Assembly (NCBI RefSeq): GCF_010111755.1
Contig: NC_088958.1
Location: 62,001 to 126,000, forward strand
DNA: 64,000 nucleotides
Direction of reading: 5' to 3'
From: Nakaseomyces glabratus
Taxonomy: Eukaryota > Ascomycota > Saccharomycetes > Saccharomycetales > Saccharomycetaceae
The position numbers and the translations under genes are program-made. Positions 48,018 through 64,000 of the stretch are shown in pieces (the stretch's first letter is position 1; each line of letters begins with the position of its first letter). Under the pieces are notes generated by a model that searched no databases, was not told the DNA's origin, and was given only the letters and a program-made list of their open reading frames with translations.

Positions 48018-49383
48018 TGAAGCATAGGTAGTATAAAAACCTTAAATGACATCAGCCACATTCTGCTGTGGTTTACTGGCTACCAGGTAAGTGATTTACG
48101 TTAATAATTTTAAAGTAAAGTGGTACTACCCTATTGAACACACCGCATGTACCACACCTCAATCTCTCAGCAGTGTATTTCCGAAGGCCAGTTAATGCAT
48201 CAGCTCCATCGAACTCATATATATGTCGCCGTACGTGGAATTCAATGCATAGCTGTCGAGTGTGGCGGTTATTATGCCTTTTTCACTGGCTATTCTATGA
48301 ATGAAAGTATGTAGTTCTAAAGGAAAATATCTGACCCATGCGCCCTGAATAACCTGTCTCTACCTCAATAATTGGCCTAAATCCCAAAGAAAGGTATACA
48401 ACAACCTGAATGTTGTAACAATGTACATCTACCGGAAAGAATTGCTCAAAAATAGTTGATTAAGGCAAGTCACCAATCTATGCCAACTATATATACACAT
48501 AAGAATCGCAAAACGGAAACAACAGAGTTGTAAATACAGAATCAACTGCCATAAATAAAATGATATGCCTTCAATTTTATCAATGTCATTAGTAGAAAAC
48601 GGTCCCCTCCCCACCCAAAGAACAAATAGCTACTACCATTTTAGTCCTATAACACCACCTGTAAATACAGAGAATATATGAACTAGGTTTTATATATTTC
48701 TGTACAACTCTTTTAGTTTTTTTTTTTGCGCTGTTAGGTAGTACTAGAAAACCTACAATATGAAAATCATGCTCTACAGTTATCCACAGAATATATCCCT
48801 TCACCACATCTTGTTGCAGTCATCCTAATATTTAACTGTATAAAGTTACTCTAACCCTTTTCGTTAACCAGTTGGGTTTCTGGTTTAGTTTCTCTATACT
48901 TCGGAATACATTTTAGCAGCTCTGAAAGATCCCAAAGTAAAAAAAATAAATGGGTATAAAATTGTTTAGCTTCAAAAATATGAAGGAGACGTTTTGATAA
49001 CACTCATCCTGTTATTCCATGACAGAGCTGTACCCTAATATTAGTTGTCATGCATTTAGTGCCTCTTGCATAACCTTGCATTCCTTATTTTCTTCATTCA
49101 AATTACGCTTGATAAACTCCCTGAAATTTCCCCGTAGAAGTCCTAAAGAAAGAAAAAAACAAAAGAAAATTAAACTTAGAAGACAACAAAGGTAGTCACA
49201 CAGCTCATCGAAGTATAAAAAGACAGAAGATTTCAAAATTGGGTGATTGAGTCAGGTTAAATTCAATTTTCGATATTTTTGCTACTAAAACAAATACATC
49301 AACACTACAAAGCTTTTTAAATTTATCGTTAGTGCCCACTGATCAGTATAATTTATTGGACTGTCGACATTATATACAAAGAG

Positions 49384-50277
49384 ATGAACATTGACAGATT
49401 GACATTTGGGCTAGCACGTGGGGAACGTGAGAGCAATAGTCGCCTAGAGAGGTTGGCCACCACTACATCTTCAAAATGGCGTATACAGGACGTATGCCTG
49501 CTATTGATAATTATGGTAGTCAATTATCCGGTGTATTACCAGGAACCTTTTCAAAGGCAGTTTTCCCTGGATGACAGAACCATTTCCCATCCATATGCGG
49601 AGGTAGAAAGAGTTAATGATGTGATGTTATTCATATACAGCTTTATTGTTCCTGCTTTATCGATATTCGTGGTTTGGCTTCTTTTTGCCGACCCTAGACA
49701 TAGATACTACCTAATATATGTTTCGATGCTGGGTTTGATATTTGCTTGGTTTAGTTGTAGCCTGTTCACAAACTTCATTAAGAATTGGATTGGAAGACTG
49801 AGACCTGACTTCTTGGCTAGATGCCAACCAAGATCAGATCTACCAACCGATAGGTACTACACTATCGATGAGGTTTGTACCACTGAAAATTACGATGTAT
49901 TGCTAGATGGTTTCAGGACTACACCTTCTGGCCACTCAAGTGAAAGTTTTGCTGGCCTGGGCTACCTATATTACTGGCTTTGTGGTCAACTCCTTACAGA
50001 AAAGAAGTACGTAGGTCTATGGAGAAAGACGTTAGCCTTAGTACCTCTATTAATAGCCTCTCTAATTGCTCTATCCCGTACTCAGGATTACAGACACCAT
50101 TTTATTGATGTGATCATCGGGTCGATCTTGGGGATGGTTTTTGCACACTTTACTTACAGACGCTATTTCCCATCAATTACTGACGAGCTACCGTTCAAGC
50201 CTTTGCTCGATGATTCAACAGTTGGCACCGACTTGTATTCTAGCGCAAACGAAGAAGTCTCTTTACCAACAGTATAA
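49384..50277 (+). CDS. DPP1: Diacylglycerol pyrophosphate phosphatase Dpp1
   Basis: A 297-residue membrane protein (S. cerevisiae Dpp1 is 289). It removes the beta phosphate of diacylglycerol pyrophosphate and then dephosphorylates phosphatidate, at the vacuole membrane. The three PAP2 phosphatase motifs are intact: KNWIGRLRPD (about residues 136-145), PSGHSSESF (about 181-189) and SRTQDYRHHFIDV (about 230-242). About six hydrophobic segments are visible. Divergent from ZIP1, and followed in tandem by GCN2, matching the YDR283C-284C-285W arrangement but inverted within the block. Confidence 0.94.
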   Translation: MNIDRLTFGLARGERESNSRLERLATTTSSKWRIQDVCLLLIIMVVNYPVYYQEPFQRQFSLDDRTISHPYAEVERVNDVMLFIYSFIVPALSIFVVWLLFADPRHRYYLIYVSMLGLIFAWFSCSLFTNFIKNWIGRLRPDFLARCQPRSDLPTDRYYTIDEVCTTENYDVLLDGFRTTPSGHSSESFAGLGYLYYWLCGQLLTEKKYVGLWRKTLALVPLLIASLIALSRTQDYRHHFIDVIIGSILGMVFAHFTYRRYFPSITDELPFKPLLDDSTVGTDLYSSANEEVSLPTV

Positions 50278-56517
<6,240 letters not shown>

Positions 56518-56788
56518 GCATTTGTTTATTATTACTTCCTCATAAGATATTTTCTTGTAAAAAGACATTATATTGTTATTATTTTGCACTTAAATTAAGA
56601 TTCTTACTACATAATATTCAATTATCTTTCTCTTATCCGAATATTTTTAATATATTTATATATATCATGTAAGTTCAAATTTAACTGCGTGTTTATGTTT
56701 AGCAGTTATTAGTATTATTATTTATATAATTTGCTTTTTACATAGTAGGCCTACTTCGTCGTTATCCAAACAAATAGAATAAGATAAT

Positions 56789-57967
56789 CTAGTTTGCCAA
56801 TTTACTTAGTAAATCTTGAATATTTGAGGTTATATTTCCTCCAGTATCTTCACCATTGTTTTCAGAATTCTTCTCAGCTTCATCTAATTCATTCTTTTCC
56901 GTTTCTCCCACATTCTCTTCATTTTCAATTGCTTTCATTTTTTTTGAAGAGTCATTCTCATTTAAGTTATCATCAGGAGAACGTTTCCTGTCATTTAAAT
57001 CACTTAATTGTTTCTCTTCTTTCTCATCCGAGCTCGATTCACTACTGTCACTTGCATCAGAATCATCATCACTACTACTATCATTTGCATTACTCCCAGA
57101 TGTGTATGTCGGTAGAACGTTGTCTTCTGGGATTTGTTGAATTTTAGCTGGGTTTTTTGACATTAGCGAGAAGTTTATTTCTGTTAGCATAGTCTGGCTA
57201 GCTTCATATTGTTTTTTCTCTGCGTTTAAGACAGATTGAATAATATCAATCGCCTTTTGTCTAGTGTCCATACTTTTTTGTACAGCATCGACGGCTAAGT
57301 TAGCTATTTTTGAAACAGTATTGTAATTGTCCTCATATACATGACTCGATGGATCCAATTCGCTGGCAGAATTATCAAATCTCGTCTTTAGCGAAACAGC
57401 ATTCTGTTGTAGTTTTCGCAACTCCTTGTGTAACATTGCATATTGCTCTATTGTATCCGGTAGTTCTAGCGACAACTTTGTGCGATCCTTATCAATCGAA
57501 CCAGACCTACTTGAGCTTGTTTTCTTGTCTTTACCAGATTCTAAGTCTAACTTAGCCGTTTTATTAATCTCTAAAATGGAATTTCTTAGCTTTTGTAGGA
57601 TATCTTTGGGAAAAATTCCACGATCATACCATATATCAACGACCCTTTTAGCCTTCTTCTGCATCTCTGGATGCAACTGTGGATAAACATTTTTGATAAC
57701 CTCGTAGACAACATTGCTGAAGGCTTTCTGGAAGTGGTCTATCTTTTGGCTTTTGGCCTGTTGGACAACGTGATTTAATAAATATATCCCTAACAGCTTC
57801 CTCCTTGCCTTAACGGAATCCTTTAGCATATAATCTTTCCAGGTATTTGCAACGTTATCAGCCTCTCGGTACTGTGATAGCAGCCATTTGGACGCACTAT
57901 TGATAGATTCCTGGCTGTCTTCCAAAGTCCCTAGTTTACCAATGAATTGACTGGCAGAAAATGACAT
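56789..57967 (-). CDS. RTT103: CTD-interacting transcription termination factor Rtt103
   Basis: A 392-residue protein from the ATG at 57967 (the frame extends eleven codons to a TTG); S. cerevisiae Rtt103 is 409. Rtt103 binds Ser2-phosphorylated RNA polymerase II CTD and helps the Rat1 exonuclease end transcription. Seen: a CID domain in residues 1-135 with FIGKLGTLEDSQESINSASKW, AYLLNHVVQ-like IYLLNHVVQQAK and VVDIWYDRGIFPKDIL; a helical coiled-coil region (about 175-275); and an acidic Ser/Asp/Glu-rich tail. The GCN2/RTT103 spacer (56518-56788) is the other inversion edge. Confidence 0.93.
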   Translation of the reverse strand: MSFSASQFIGKLGTLEDSQESINSASKWLLSQYREADNVANTWKDYMLKDSVKARRKLLGIYLLNHVVQQAKSQKIDHFQKAFSNVVYEVIKNVYPQLHPEMQKKAKRVVDIWYDRGIFPKDILQKLRNSILEINKTAKLDLESGKDKKTSSSRSGSIDKDRTKLSLELPDTIEQYAMLHKELRKLQQNAVSLKTRFDNSASELDPSSHVYEDNYNTVSKIANLAVDAVQKSMDTRQKAIDIIQSVLNAEKKQYEASQTMLTEINFSLMSKNPAKIQQIPEDNVLPTYTSGSNANDSSSDDDSDASDSSESSSDEKEEKQLSDLNDRKRSPDDNLNENDSSKKMKAIENEENVGETEKNELDEAEKNSENNGEDTGGNITSNIQDLLSKLAN

Positions 57968-58289
57968 CTTCTTTATATTAAGTTCCACAAAGCAGCACAA
58001 ACTAATAAAAAAAACAAACTTTAAGGCTTCTCACAACCAATAACTACCTATCCTAAAGAATACACTTTGAACTCTGAAGAACTACTCTATCCTCAATTGA
58101 AAAGTCTAGAGTGGTCGGAAACGTTAATTTGAAGAATCGCAAGTAACCCCGGCTTCTACCAAAATTTCAATATTCTACTCAGATTTGCAGTCGACAAGTT
58201 TAATTGAACTGCTAATGTCGAGTTACTCCACCCTGATGCTAAAACTATTTATATCTTGCAAAATTAAAGGGAAGTTCCTTCAATTTGGG

Positions 58290-58299
58290 TGAAAAATTT
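58290..58299 (+). promoter_or_regulatory. RRPE-like motif TGAAAAATTT
   Basis: Matches the rRNA-processing element core (TGAAAAATTT) bound by Stb3-type factors; 32 bp upstream of the PAC motif. Confidence 0.55.
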
Positions 58300-58330
58300 C
58301 GGAATTTTGATTTAGCAAAAAATAAAAGTT

Positions 58331-58338
58331 GCGATGAG
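58331..58338 (+). promoter_or_regulatory. PAC motif GCGATGAG
   Basis: Exact GCGATGAGCT, 84 bp upstream of the HRQ1 ATG. Confidence 0.6.
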
Positions 58339-58421
58339 CTAGAGAATGCCAGATGCATATGCTCGTAATTACTTCAGGTTAATCAAGCGAAGATTTATTC
58401 CCATACCATTACAGAATAAAA

Positions 58422-61400
58422 ATGGATGAGCCTGTGTTAAAAAGACCTAAAGTTGAGGAACAGAGAGAAGAATCAGCTGGGCAAGATGACTTCCAGTTAA
58501 GGGATTTCAAGAAGTTCTTCTTCAAGTTGAACACCTTATATACTTTTCTTTCATGTCGCAAGCATGTCGTCCCATCATTTGAGACATTGAGTAAGCCATT
58601 GAATGCAAGTATGAAACGTGAGGTGAATGAAATGGACTTTGCTCGTGTAGTTGCGCTGATGCCACGAGGGACAGTGTTCAAATACATCGATGAGAACCAG
58701 ATAGTAACGGAACGAAAGTTGTTTGATTTCAACAAAGGTGGATACCAACAAAGAGATAACGATATCTTTGAACTGGAAGAGATAGAAAAACAGTTTGAAG
58801 AGAGCAGATCGACTCAGATATTAATATTTGAATTTGTGGATGGAACAATGAAGAGAACGTGGAACAGAAATGGGCAGGATAACCCAAATAAGCAAGTTTT
58901 CCTCCCAACATATACCCCAGAAGAAATGAAGAAGATGATTAAAAAGAGAGAAGCTTTTTTTAATGAGAGGTTAAGCTTATTTATCGAGGAAGCGTCAAAT
59001 GAAGGGATACCTACAATGAAAAAGTTGGATGAGCTAGCTTTGAAGCATATGCCGAAACCTAAGGATTACGAAGACCCAATTACATCTATGTTGAAAGCTA
59101 AAGAAGAGAAAGAAAAACAAGTAGTAAACGAAGAAACTGGAGAAAGCCGACCTTTAATGACTGAAATGGTCAGTAAACTAAAAAAAAGTGAGCATTATAA
59201 CGGCCAAATAAAAACCCACATGGAAATTCCACAAAGACATGCCGAGTACGGAGAATTAAACGTTGATATAGATTCCGAAATTCTGGATGCCATCGGCTAC
59301 TCTCAATTTTATAGCCATCAAGCTGACGCAATTAACGCTGTTCATAATGGTGAAAATGTAATTATTACGACATCGACATCATCAGGTAAGTCATTGATTT
59401 ATCAACTATCAGCCTTTGATCTGATGTTTCGCAACCCTGAATCGACATTCATGTATATCTTCCCTACTAAAGCGCTGGCGCAAGATCAGAAGAGGGCATT
59501 TCAAGTGATATTGTCAAAAATTCCATCGTTGAAAAATGTTGTTGTGGATACTTATGATGGTGATACCGATCCAGAAAAGAGATCATTTATTAGAAATAAT
59601 GCAAGAGTTATTTTCACTAATCCAGATATGATACATGCCAGTATTTTACCGAATCATGTCAATTGGAGAAGATTTCTCTTTAACTTACATTTGGTTGTGA
59701 TTGATGAACTTCACATATATAAAGGGCTATTTGGTTCCCATGTAGCCTTAGTAATGAGGAGATTGTTGAGGTTGTGCAGGGAACATTATGATAATTTTTT
59801 TACAAGATTTATTTCATGTTCTGCTACACTGAAAAATCCAGTCAAACATATGATGGACATTTTTGGTATTGATAAGGTGAGGCTAATTAGTAATGATGGT
59901 TCCCCAAGAGGCACAAAGCATTTAGTCGTTTGGAATCCACCAGTTCTGAGTCAGCATGATAGAAAAAGAGAAAACTTCATTAGTGAATCTGCTAAAATAT
60001 TGGTTGACCTAATTTTGGCCAATGTCAGAACTATTGCCTTCTGTTATGTCAGGAGAGTTTGTGAGCTGTTGATGAAAGAAGTTCGATCCATTTTTGAGGA
60101 GATGGGAAGACAGGATTTAATTACAGATGTCATGTCATATAGAGGTGGATATTCGGCAGCAGATCGTCGTAAAATTGAAAGAGAAATGTTTCACGGTAAT
60201 TTGAAGGCGGTCATTTCAACCAATGCTTTGGAATTAGGTATAGATATTGGTGGTTTGGATGCCGTGCTAATGTGTGGCTTTCCACTTTCATTAGCTAATT
60301 TCCACCAGCAAAGTGGTAGAGCAGGAAGAAGATCAAAAGATTCTCTTACTGTTGTGGTTGCCAGTGATTCTCCCGTAGATCAGCATTATGTTGCCCATCC
60401 AGATCTATTGATGAATAGTGAAGATCCTGATTCCTTTCAAGACTTAGTATTGGATTTCACGAATATGCTAATTGTAGAAGGGCATGTTCAATGTGCTTCG
60501 TTTGAACTTCCAGTAAACATAGAAAGGGATAAGAAATATTTTAATGACAAGTTATTAAGAAATATATGCCATGAGAGATTACAAAAAGATGAAAACGGTT
60601 ATCATTGTAATATTCGTTTTTTGCCGTGGCCATCCAAACATGTAAATTTGCGAGGAGCCGAGGAAGATCAGTTTGCCGTTGTAGATATTACTAATGGGAG
60701 AAATAAAGTCATTGAAGAAGTCGAAGCATCGAGGACCAGTTTTACTTTATATGACGGTGGTATATTCATTCACCAAGGTTATCCATATCTAGTAAAAGAA
60801 TTCAATCCAGAAGAGAAATATGCCACCGTTCAACGAGTTGACGTTGATTGGGTTACTAATCAGCGTGACTTTACAGATATAGATCCACAGGAAATTGAAT
60901 ATGTACGATCAATGGAAGGTACTGATGTTCCAGTGTACTTTGGTAAAATAAAAGTTACTATTATAGTGTTTGGGTTCTTTAAACTGGATAAATTTAAAAG
61001 AATTATTGACGCTGTAGAAGTTCATAATCCACCTGTGATAATAAATTCTAAAGGTCTATGGATTGACATCCCAAGCCGAGCTCTGGAAATATTGGAATCC
61101 AAACAGTTAAATGCTGCTGGCGCTATTCATGCTGCACAGCACGCGATAATGGGGTTACTACCAAAATTTATTGTCGCTGGTTCCAACGAAATACAAACAG
61201 AATGTAAAGCACCAGAGAAGGAGTTTGCAGAAAGGCAAACTAAAAGAAAGAGACCAGCTAGACTAGTTTTTTTTGATTCTCATGGAGGCTCATATGGGTC
61301 TGGATTATCTAGCAAGGCTTTTGAACATATACAAGAAATATTAAATGGAACACTACAAAGAATTACTGACTGTCCATGTGAAGATGGATGTCCGGAATGT

Positions 61401-61706
61401 GTAGCAGCATCTTATTGTAAAGAAAATAGTTTGGTTCTATCAAAGCCTGGTTCATTAGTCATCCTTCATTGCATTCTGGGCCACGAAGAAGATGATTATA
61501 TTGATCTCATAAAGGATGGTCCTGAACCTAACATGCCTGAAATAAAAGTGGAAACAGTAATCCCTGTCAAAGAGCATGTGAATTTTGCACCGGATTTCGA
61601 GATCCTTGACATTAAAAACATAAAAAAGGAAGAAGGATATATTATCAATGAGGATGAAAATAACAAACTGTATATAAAAAAAGAGGAAGAAACAATAAAT
61701 CATTGA
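58422..61706 (+). CDS. HRQ1: RecQ4-like DNA helicase Hrq1
   Basis: A 1094-residue protein (S. cerevisiae Hrq1 is 1077). Hrq1 is a 3'-5' helicase related to human RECQL4, acting in interstrand crosslink repair and telomere maintenance with Pif1. Seen: N-terminal region without known fold; helicase domain from about residue 290 with motif I TSTSSGKSLIYQ (about 317-328), TKALAQDQKRAF, motif II VVIDELHIYKG (DELH, about 425-435), SCSATLKNP, motif V/VI ISTNALELGIDIGG and HQQSGRAGRRS; then the DUF1998 region with the four-cysteine cluster CPCEDGCPECV plus YCKE (about 986-1003). The C-terminus is acidic/lysine-mixed. Neighbours RTT103 and SRP101 match S. cerevisiae. Confidence 0.96.
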   Translation: MDEPVLKRPKVEEQREESAGQDDFQLRDFKKFFFKLNTLYTFLSCRKHVVPSFETLSKPLNASMKREVNEMDFARVVALMPRGTVFKYIDENQIVTERKLFDFNKGGYQQRDNDIFELEEIEKQFEESRSTQILIFEFVDGTMKRTWNRNGQDNPNKQVFLPTYTPEEMKKMIKKREAFFNERLSLFIEEASNEGIPTMKKLDELALKHMPKPKDYEDPITSMLKAKEEKEKQVVNEETGESRPLMTEMVSKLKKSEHYNGQIKTHMEIPQRHAEYGELNVDIDSEILDAIGYSQFYSHQADAINAVHNGENVIITTSTSSGKSLIYQLSAFDLMFRNPESTFMYIFPTKALAQDQKRAFQVILSKIPSLKNVVVDTYDGDTDPEKRSFIRNNARVIFTNPDMIHASILPNHVNWRRFLFNLHLVVIDELHIYKGLFGSHVALVMRRLLRLCREHYDNFFTRFISCSATLKNPVKHMMDIFGIDKVRLISNDGSPRGTKHLVVWNPPVLSQHDRKRENFISESAKILVDLILANVRTIAFCYVRRVCELLMKEVRSIFEEMGRQDLITDVMSYRGGYSAADRRKIEREMFHGNLKAVISTNALELGIDIGGLDAVLMCGFPLSLANFHQQSGRAGRRSKDSLTVVVASDSPVDQHYVAHPDLLMNSEDPDSFQDLVLDFTNMLIVEGHVQCASFELPVNIERDKKYFNDKLLRNICHERLQKDENGYHCNIRFLPWPSKHVNLRGAEEDQFAVVDITNGRNKVIEEVEASRTSFTLYDGGIFIHQGYPYLVKEFNPEEKYATVQRVDVDWVTNQRDFTDIDPQEIEYVRSMEGTDVPVYFGKIKVTIIVFGFFKLDKFKRIIDAVEVHNPPVIINSKGLWIDIPSRALEILESKQLNAAGAIHAAQHAIMGLLPKFIVAGSNEIQTECKAPEKEFAERQTKRKRPARLVFFDSHGGSYGSGLSSKAFEHIQEILNGTLQRITDCPCEDGCPECVAASYCKENSLVLSKPGSLVILHCILGHEEDDYIDLIKDGPEPNMPEIKVETVIPVKEHVNFAPDFEILDIKNIKKEEGYIINEDENNKLYIKKEEETINH

Positions 61707-61854
61707 TAAATATGTCACTGATAAACAATTAGGATAATTTCAACAGACACTCAAGAGGACTCACAGGCCATAGATTCAAAACTGTCAATAACAATTACAA
61801 GGAAATTCATTAGAATTCTATAAGATCTATAAATATGATATCATACGTATGTAC

Positions 61855-63672
61855 TTAGGACATTAGAGTATTTACCGCCCAGTTTACACTCAGCGTTCTT
61901 AAATCGGTATATGTCTGGCCAACACCTACAAATAGAATCGGTATACCTGTAGCATATACCATATTCACCATAGTTCCAAGCATTTCACCGACTGTATCAC
62001 ATTTTGATATGATAAAAAAATCTAAGTTCCTATTTTTACCGAAGGCATTATTAAAGTTCCTGGCTTGCTGAACAGAATCAGTACCAACAAGAGCCTCACC
62101 AACCATAATAATTTTATCAGGGTTCGCTTGTTCAGCAAAATTCTTAAGTGGCGACATCAAAGTAGGGTCATTGTGTCTTCTACCTGCCGTATCCATAAGA
62201 ACTATATCAAAATCTTGCTCCTTGGCATATTTTATAGCCTGTTTTGCAATCTTCGTGACCAAATCTGAGCCACCATAACCTGCTTCAAACAATTCAATAT
62301 AGTCATTTCCACTCTTTCCCCTAGAATTTTTGGAACCTCTAATATGCTTCTCATCCATCAATTGTGCCAAGTTTTCTACATGAACTCTCAATTGTTCGAC
62401 AGCACCAGATCTGAAAGTATCACATGCTACAATTAGTATTCTAAAATTGTTTTGTAGTAACCAAAAAGCCAGTTTTGAAAGATTGGTTGACTTACCTACA
62501 CCATTTACACCAACAACTGAGAATACATATGGATTCTTTTTCCCGTCAGCACTTCTGTTTCCAGTTTTTTTCTGAATCTCATGTAATAAGTCAACAGAGA
62601 CACCTGGTGTTAACACTTCAGTCAGAGATTTAGATACCGCTTGCTTCACTGTATTTTCAACACTTGTCCAATTATCTGTCCTTGAACCAACTAAGTCTCT
62701 TGAAACCTGCTTTAATAGATAGTCAGCAGCTTCAGGTGAAACATTCTTAGTAATCAGTTTCTGTTTAAATTTCTCCAAAACTTCATGTATGTCCTTTTCA
62801 GTAATGGTTTTATTACCAAGTAAATGCTTCTGCAAAAATCCAAATGCAGATTTTGTGTAACCGGTATTGTCGGATCCTGATGAAGACTTTTGTTGTTGCT
62901 GCTGACTTAAAATATCGTCAATTTCTTTGATTAAGAAATCACCTGATTTACTCTTGCTACCAAAATCTGATGTATCAATATTGGTATCTACATTCTGTGA
63001 CATTTCCCCAGTGGGCTTGGCGTTTGGATCAGAAAAATCAAGAGTTCCTGAATCATTACCAGTTTCCTCTAATGCACCGTCAATACCCCATTTACGGTTA
63101 TTGCCACCTTTAATAGGCTTTTTAGCCTTCGATTTCTTCTTGGCACCAGGACTTTCAGCTCTGATTTCATCTGAGTTAATATTAGTATTAGCCTGGTCTA
63201 CCTTAATGGATTCATTGTATTTTGTCCTCAGGTAATTATCAAACTTCTCAATATCCTCACTTATTTCCCCAGAGATGTCTATACAGTTGAATGCATTCTT
63301 TTTGCCAGTGCCTTTAGCAGCTTTTATTATGATATCATTAATCGGTAGAGAATCCCATAAGGCAATGGCTACATCAAGCACTTCTTGAGCTTCGTTGTTT
63401 AATTCCATAGATGGTTCAGGATAAGTTATAATAAAATACAGTTCAGGTTGTTTCGACACATGACTTAAAACTGTAAAAGGTTTTGCGTTCTTTGAAACAC
63501 TAGGAATGGACAACAGTTTGTATTTTGAGCTGCCATGATCTCTCGAGATTGGCGAAGTCAGCAAATGGGAAATAACTGCATTGACCTGGGCTTCAGCAAA
63601 CTTTCTATCATAACAATTGTAATAGTAAAGCACTTCACCTTGAGGAGTGAAAATGGTCAACTGCTCAAACAT
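61855..63672 (-). CDS. SRP101: SRP receptor alpha subunit Srp101 (GTPase)
   Basis: A 605-residue protein (S. cerevisiae Srp101 is 621). It receives the SRP-ribosome complex at the ER and hydrolyses GTP together with Srp54. Seen: N-terminal SRX domain (residues 1-about 150, MFEQLTIFTPQGEVLYYY) that binds Srp102; a charged linker with KKKSKAKK; the NG domain with N helices, G1 GVNGVGKSTNLSKLAFW (about 390-406), I-box region DTFRSGAVEQLRVH, G3 DTAGRRHNDP (about 492-501), G4-like SKCDTVGEM, and closing FVGVGQTYTDLRTL. Convergent with HRQ1. Confidence 0.97.
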   Translation of the reverse strand: MFEQLTIFTPQGEVLYYYNCYDRKFAEAQVNAVISHLLTSPISRDHGSSKYKLLSIPSVSKNAKPFTVLSHVSKQPELYFIITYPEPSMELNNEAQEVLDVAIALWDSLPINDIIIKAAKGTGKKNAFNCIDISGEISEDIEKFDNYLRTKYNESIKVDQANTNINSDEIRAESPGAKKKSKAKKPIKGGNNRKWGIDGALEETGNDSGTLDFSDPNAKPTGEMSQNVDTNIDTSDFGSKSKSGDFLIKEIDDILSQQQQQKSSSGSDNTGYTKSAFGFLQKHLLGNKTITEKDIHEVLEKFKQKLITKNVSPEAADYLLKQVSRDLVGSRTDNWTSVENTVKQAVSKSLTEVLTPGVSVDLLHEIQKKTGNRSADGKKNPYVFSVVGVNGVGKSTNLSKLAFWLLQNNFRILIVACDTFRSGAVEQLRVHVENLAQLMDEKHIRGSKNSRGKSGNDYIELFEAGYGGSDLVTKIAKQAIKYAKEQDFDIVLMDTAGRRHNDPTLMSPLKNFAEQANPDKIIMVGEALVGTDSVQQARNFNNAFGKNRNLDFFIISKCDTVGEMLGTMVNMVYATGIPILFVGVGQTYTDLRTLSVNWAVNTLMS

Positions 63673-64000
63673 GATATGGATTTATAGTCTATTCAATTTG
63701 AAATAGTTGCAAATAGTTGTATATTTCAGTTGTGTTAGGTAGTAATCGAAGCACAAAAAAATAACCTATGAAGTTCAATACCAGTTGTAAAAGGAAATTA
63801 AGCTCTTATTGATATCAATCCGGTGTAGAATAGTTAAAATTATATGATAATATTAGATGCTTGAAGGAGTTTAATTCAGCCTTTCGATGTTACCAGGAAA
63901 CTCAGCAATTTTTAGAACTTCCAGCAGTTCTTTGTATCGGAGGAACGTGATATATGATGCTACTATATGTTGATGAATATAAAGGATAACAAGCAGTGAA
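63673..64000. other. Upstream region of SRP101, no gene seen
   Basis: AT-rich sequence to the window end, presumably SRP101 promoter. In S. cerevisiae SSD1 follows further on; no part of it is recognised here. Confidence 0.55.

Larger units (their letters stand above)
47570..49383. other. Long divergent ZIP1 / DPP1 spacer (1.8 kb)
   Basis: The longest gene-free stretch in the window. Nothing with recognisable coding similarity; the small frames here lack homology. It contains a URS1-like site near ZIP1, a (CA)n microsatellite at 48002-48016, a TAGCGGCTA palindrome near 47874-47882, and A/T tracts. The middle part (about 48050-48400) is less AT-rich than typical yeast spacer and could hold an unrecognised ncRNA or a lost gene; I could not identify any snRNA, snoRNA, RNase P or telomerase RNA signature. 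Confidence 0.6.
57968..58421. promoter_or_regulatory. Divergent promoter region RTT103 / HRQ1 with RRPE and PAC
   Basis: About 450 bp. TGAAAAATTT (RRPE-like) at 58290-58299 and GCGATGAG (PAC) at 58331-58338 stand in the order and spacing typical of ribosome-biogenesis genes, 84-132 bp before the HRQ1 ATG. Confidence 0.6.

Noticed and set aside
48150..48200. CDEIII-like TTTCCGAA in the ZIP1/DPP1 spacer
   Set aside because: There is no CDEI on the correct side and the upstream 90 bp are not AT-rich; the outer CDEIII bases also do not match.

Overview
This is a gene-dense, AT-rich stretch of nuclear DNA from a budding yeast of the family Saccharomycetaceae. Nearly every gene is a single uninterrupted frame with short spacers, the standard genetic code reads sensibly throughout, and the gene order can be followed almost gene by gene against Saccharomyces cerevisiae. 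I see no tRNA, rRNA, transposon, LTR, CRISPR array or centromere. Identities come from protein motifs plus remembered S. cerevisiae gene order; no database search was run. Several open frames begin at TTG upstream of the first ATG; in those cases I moved the start to the ATG.

Block 1 (about 0.4-38.2 kb) corresponds to the S. cerevisiae chromosome XVI run from HFI1 (YPL254W) to RVB2 (YPL235W): HFI1, VIK1/CIK1, YAH1, a YMR196W-type GH63 protein, ICY1/ICY2, GYP5/GYL1, a short Sgs1-like RecQ helicase, YPL247C, RBD2, YPL245W, HUT1, SRP68, IQG1, CIN2, YAR1, SUI3, ENV7, RVB2. Two members (the YMR196W-type gene and the Sgs1-like gene) lie in S. cerevisiae on the duplicated sister track on chromosome XIII, while VTI1, RPL36, MRPL24, GAL4 and HSP82 are missing from their expected places. 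This mosaic is what a lineage that passed through the yeast whole-genome duplication and then lost copies independently of S. cerevisiae would show.

Block 2 (about 38.6-63.7 kb) corresponds to chromosome IV YDR279W-YDR292C: RNH202, MRX10, NSE3, INM2, YDR286C, ZIP1, DPP1, GCN2, RTT103, HRQ1, SRP101. Within it the whole GCN2-to-NSE3 segment is inverted relative to S. cerevisiae, and RRP45 and PHM6 are absent.

The most interesting points are: a minimal Sgs1-like RecQ helicase that lacks both the Top3-binding N-terminus and the HRDC domain and has a perfect Ume6/URS1 meiotic site in its promoter; an ENV7 orthologue whose glycine loop, HRD aspartate and DFG aspartate are all replaced, so it looks like a pseudokinase; an apparent spliceosomal intron in the middle of the synaptonemal-complex gene ZIP1; PAC-type ribosome-biogenesis motifs in front of YAR1, RNH202 and HRQ1; an eIF2-beta with only two of the usual three lysine boxes; and GC-rich, microsatellite-rich islands around ICY/GYP5 and CIN2/YAR1.
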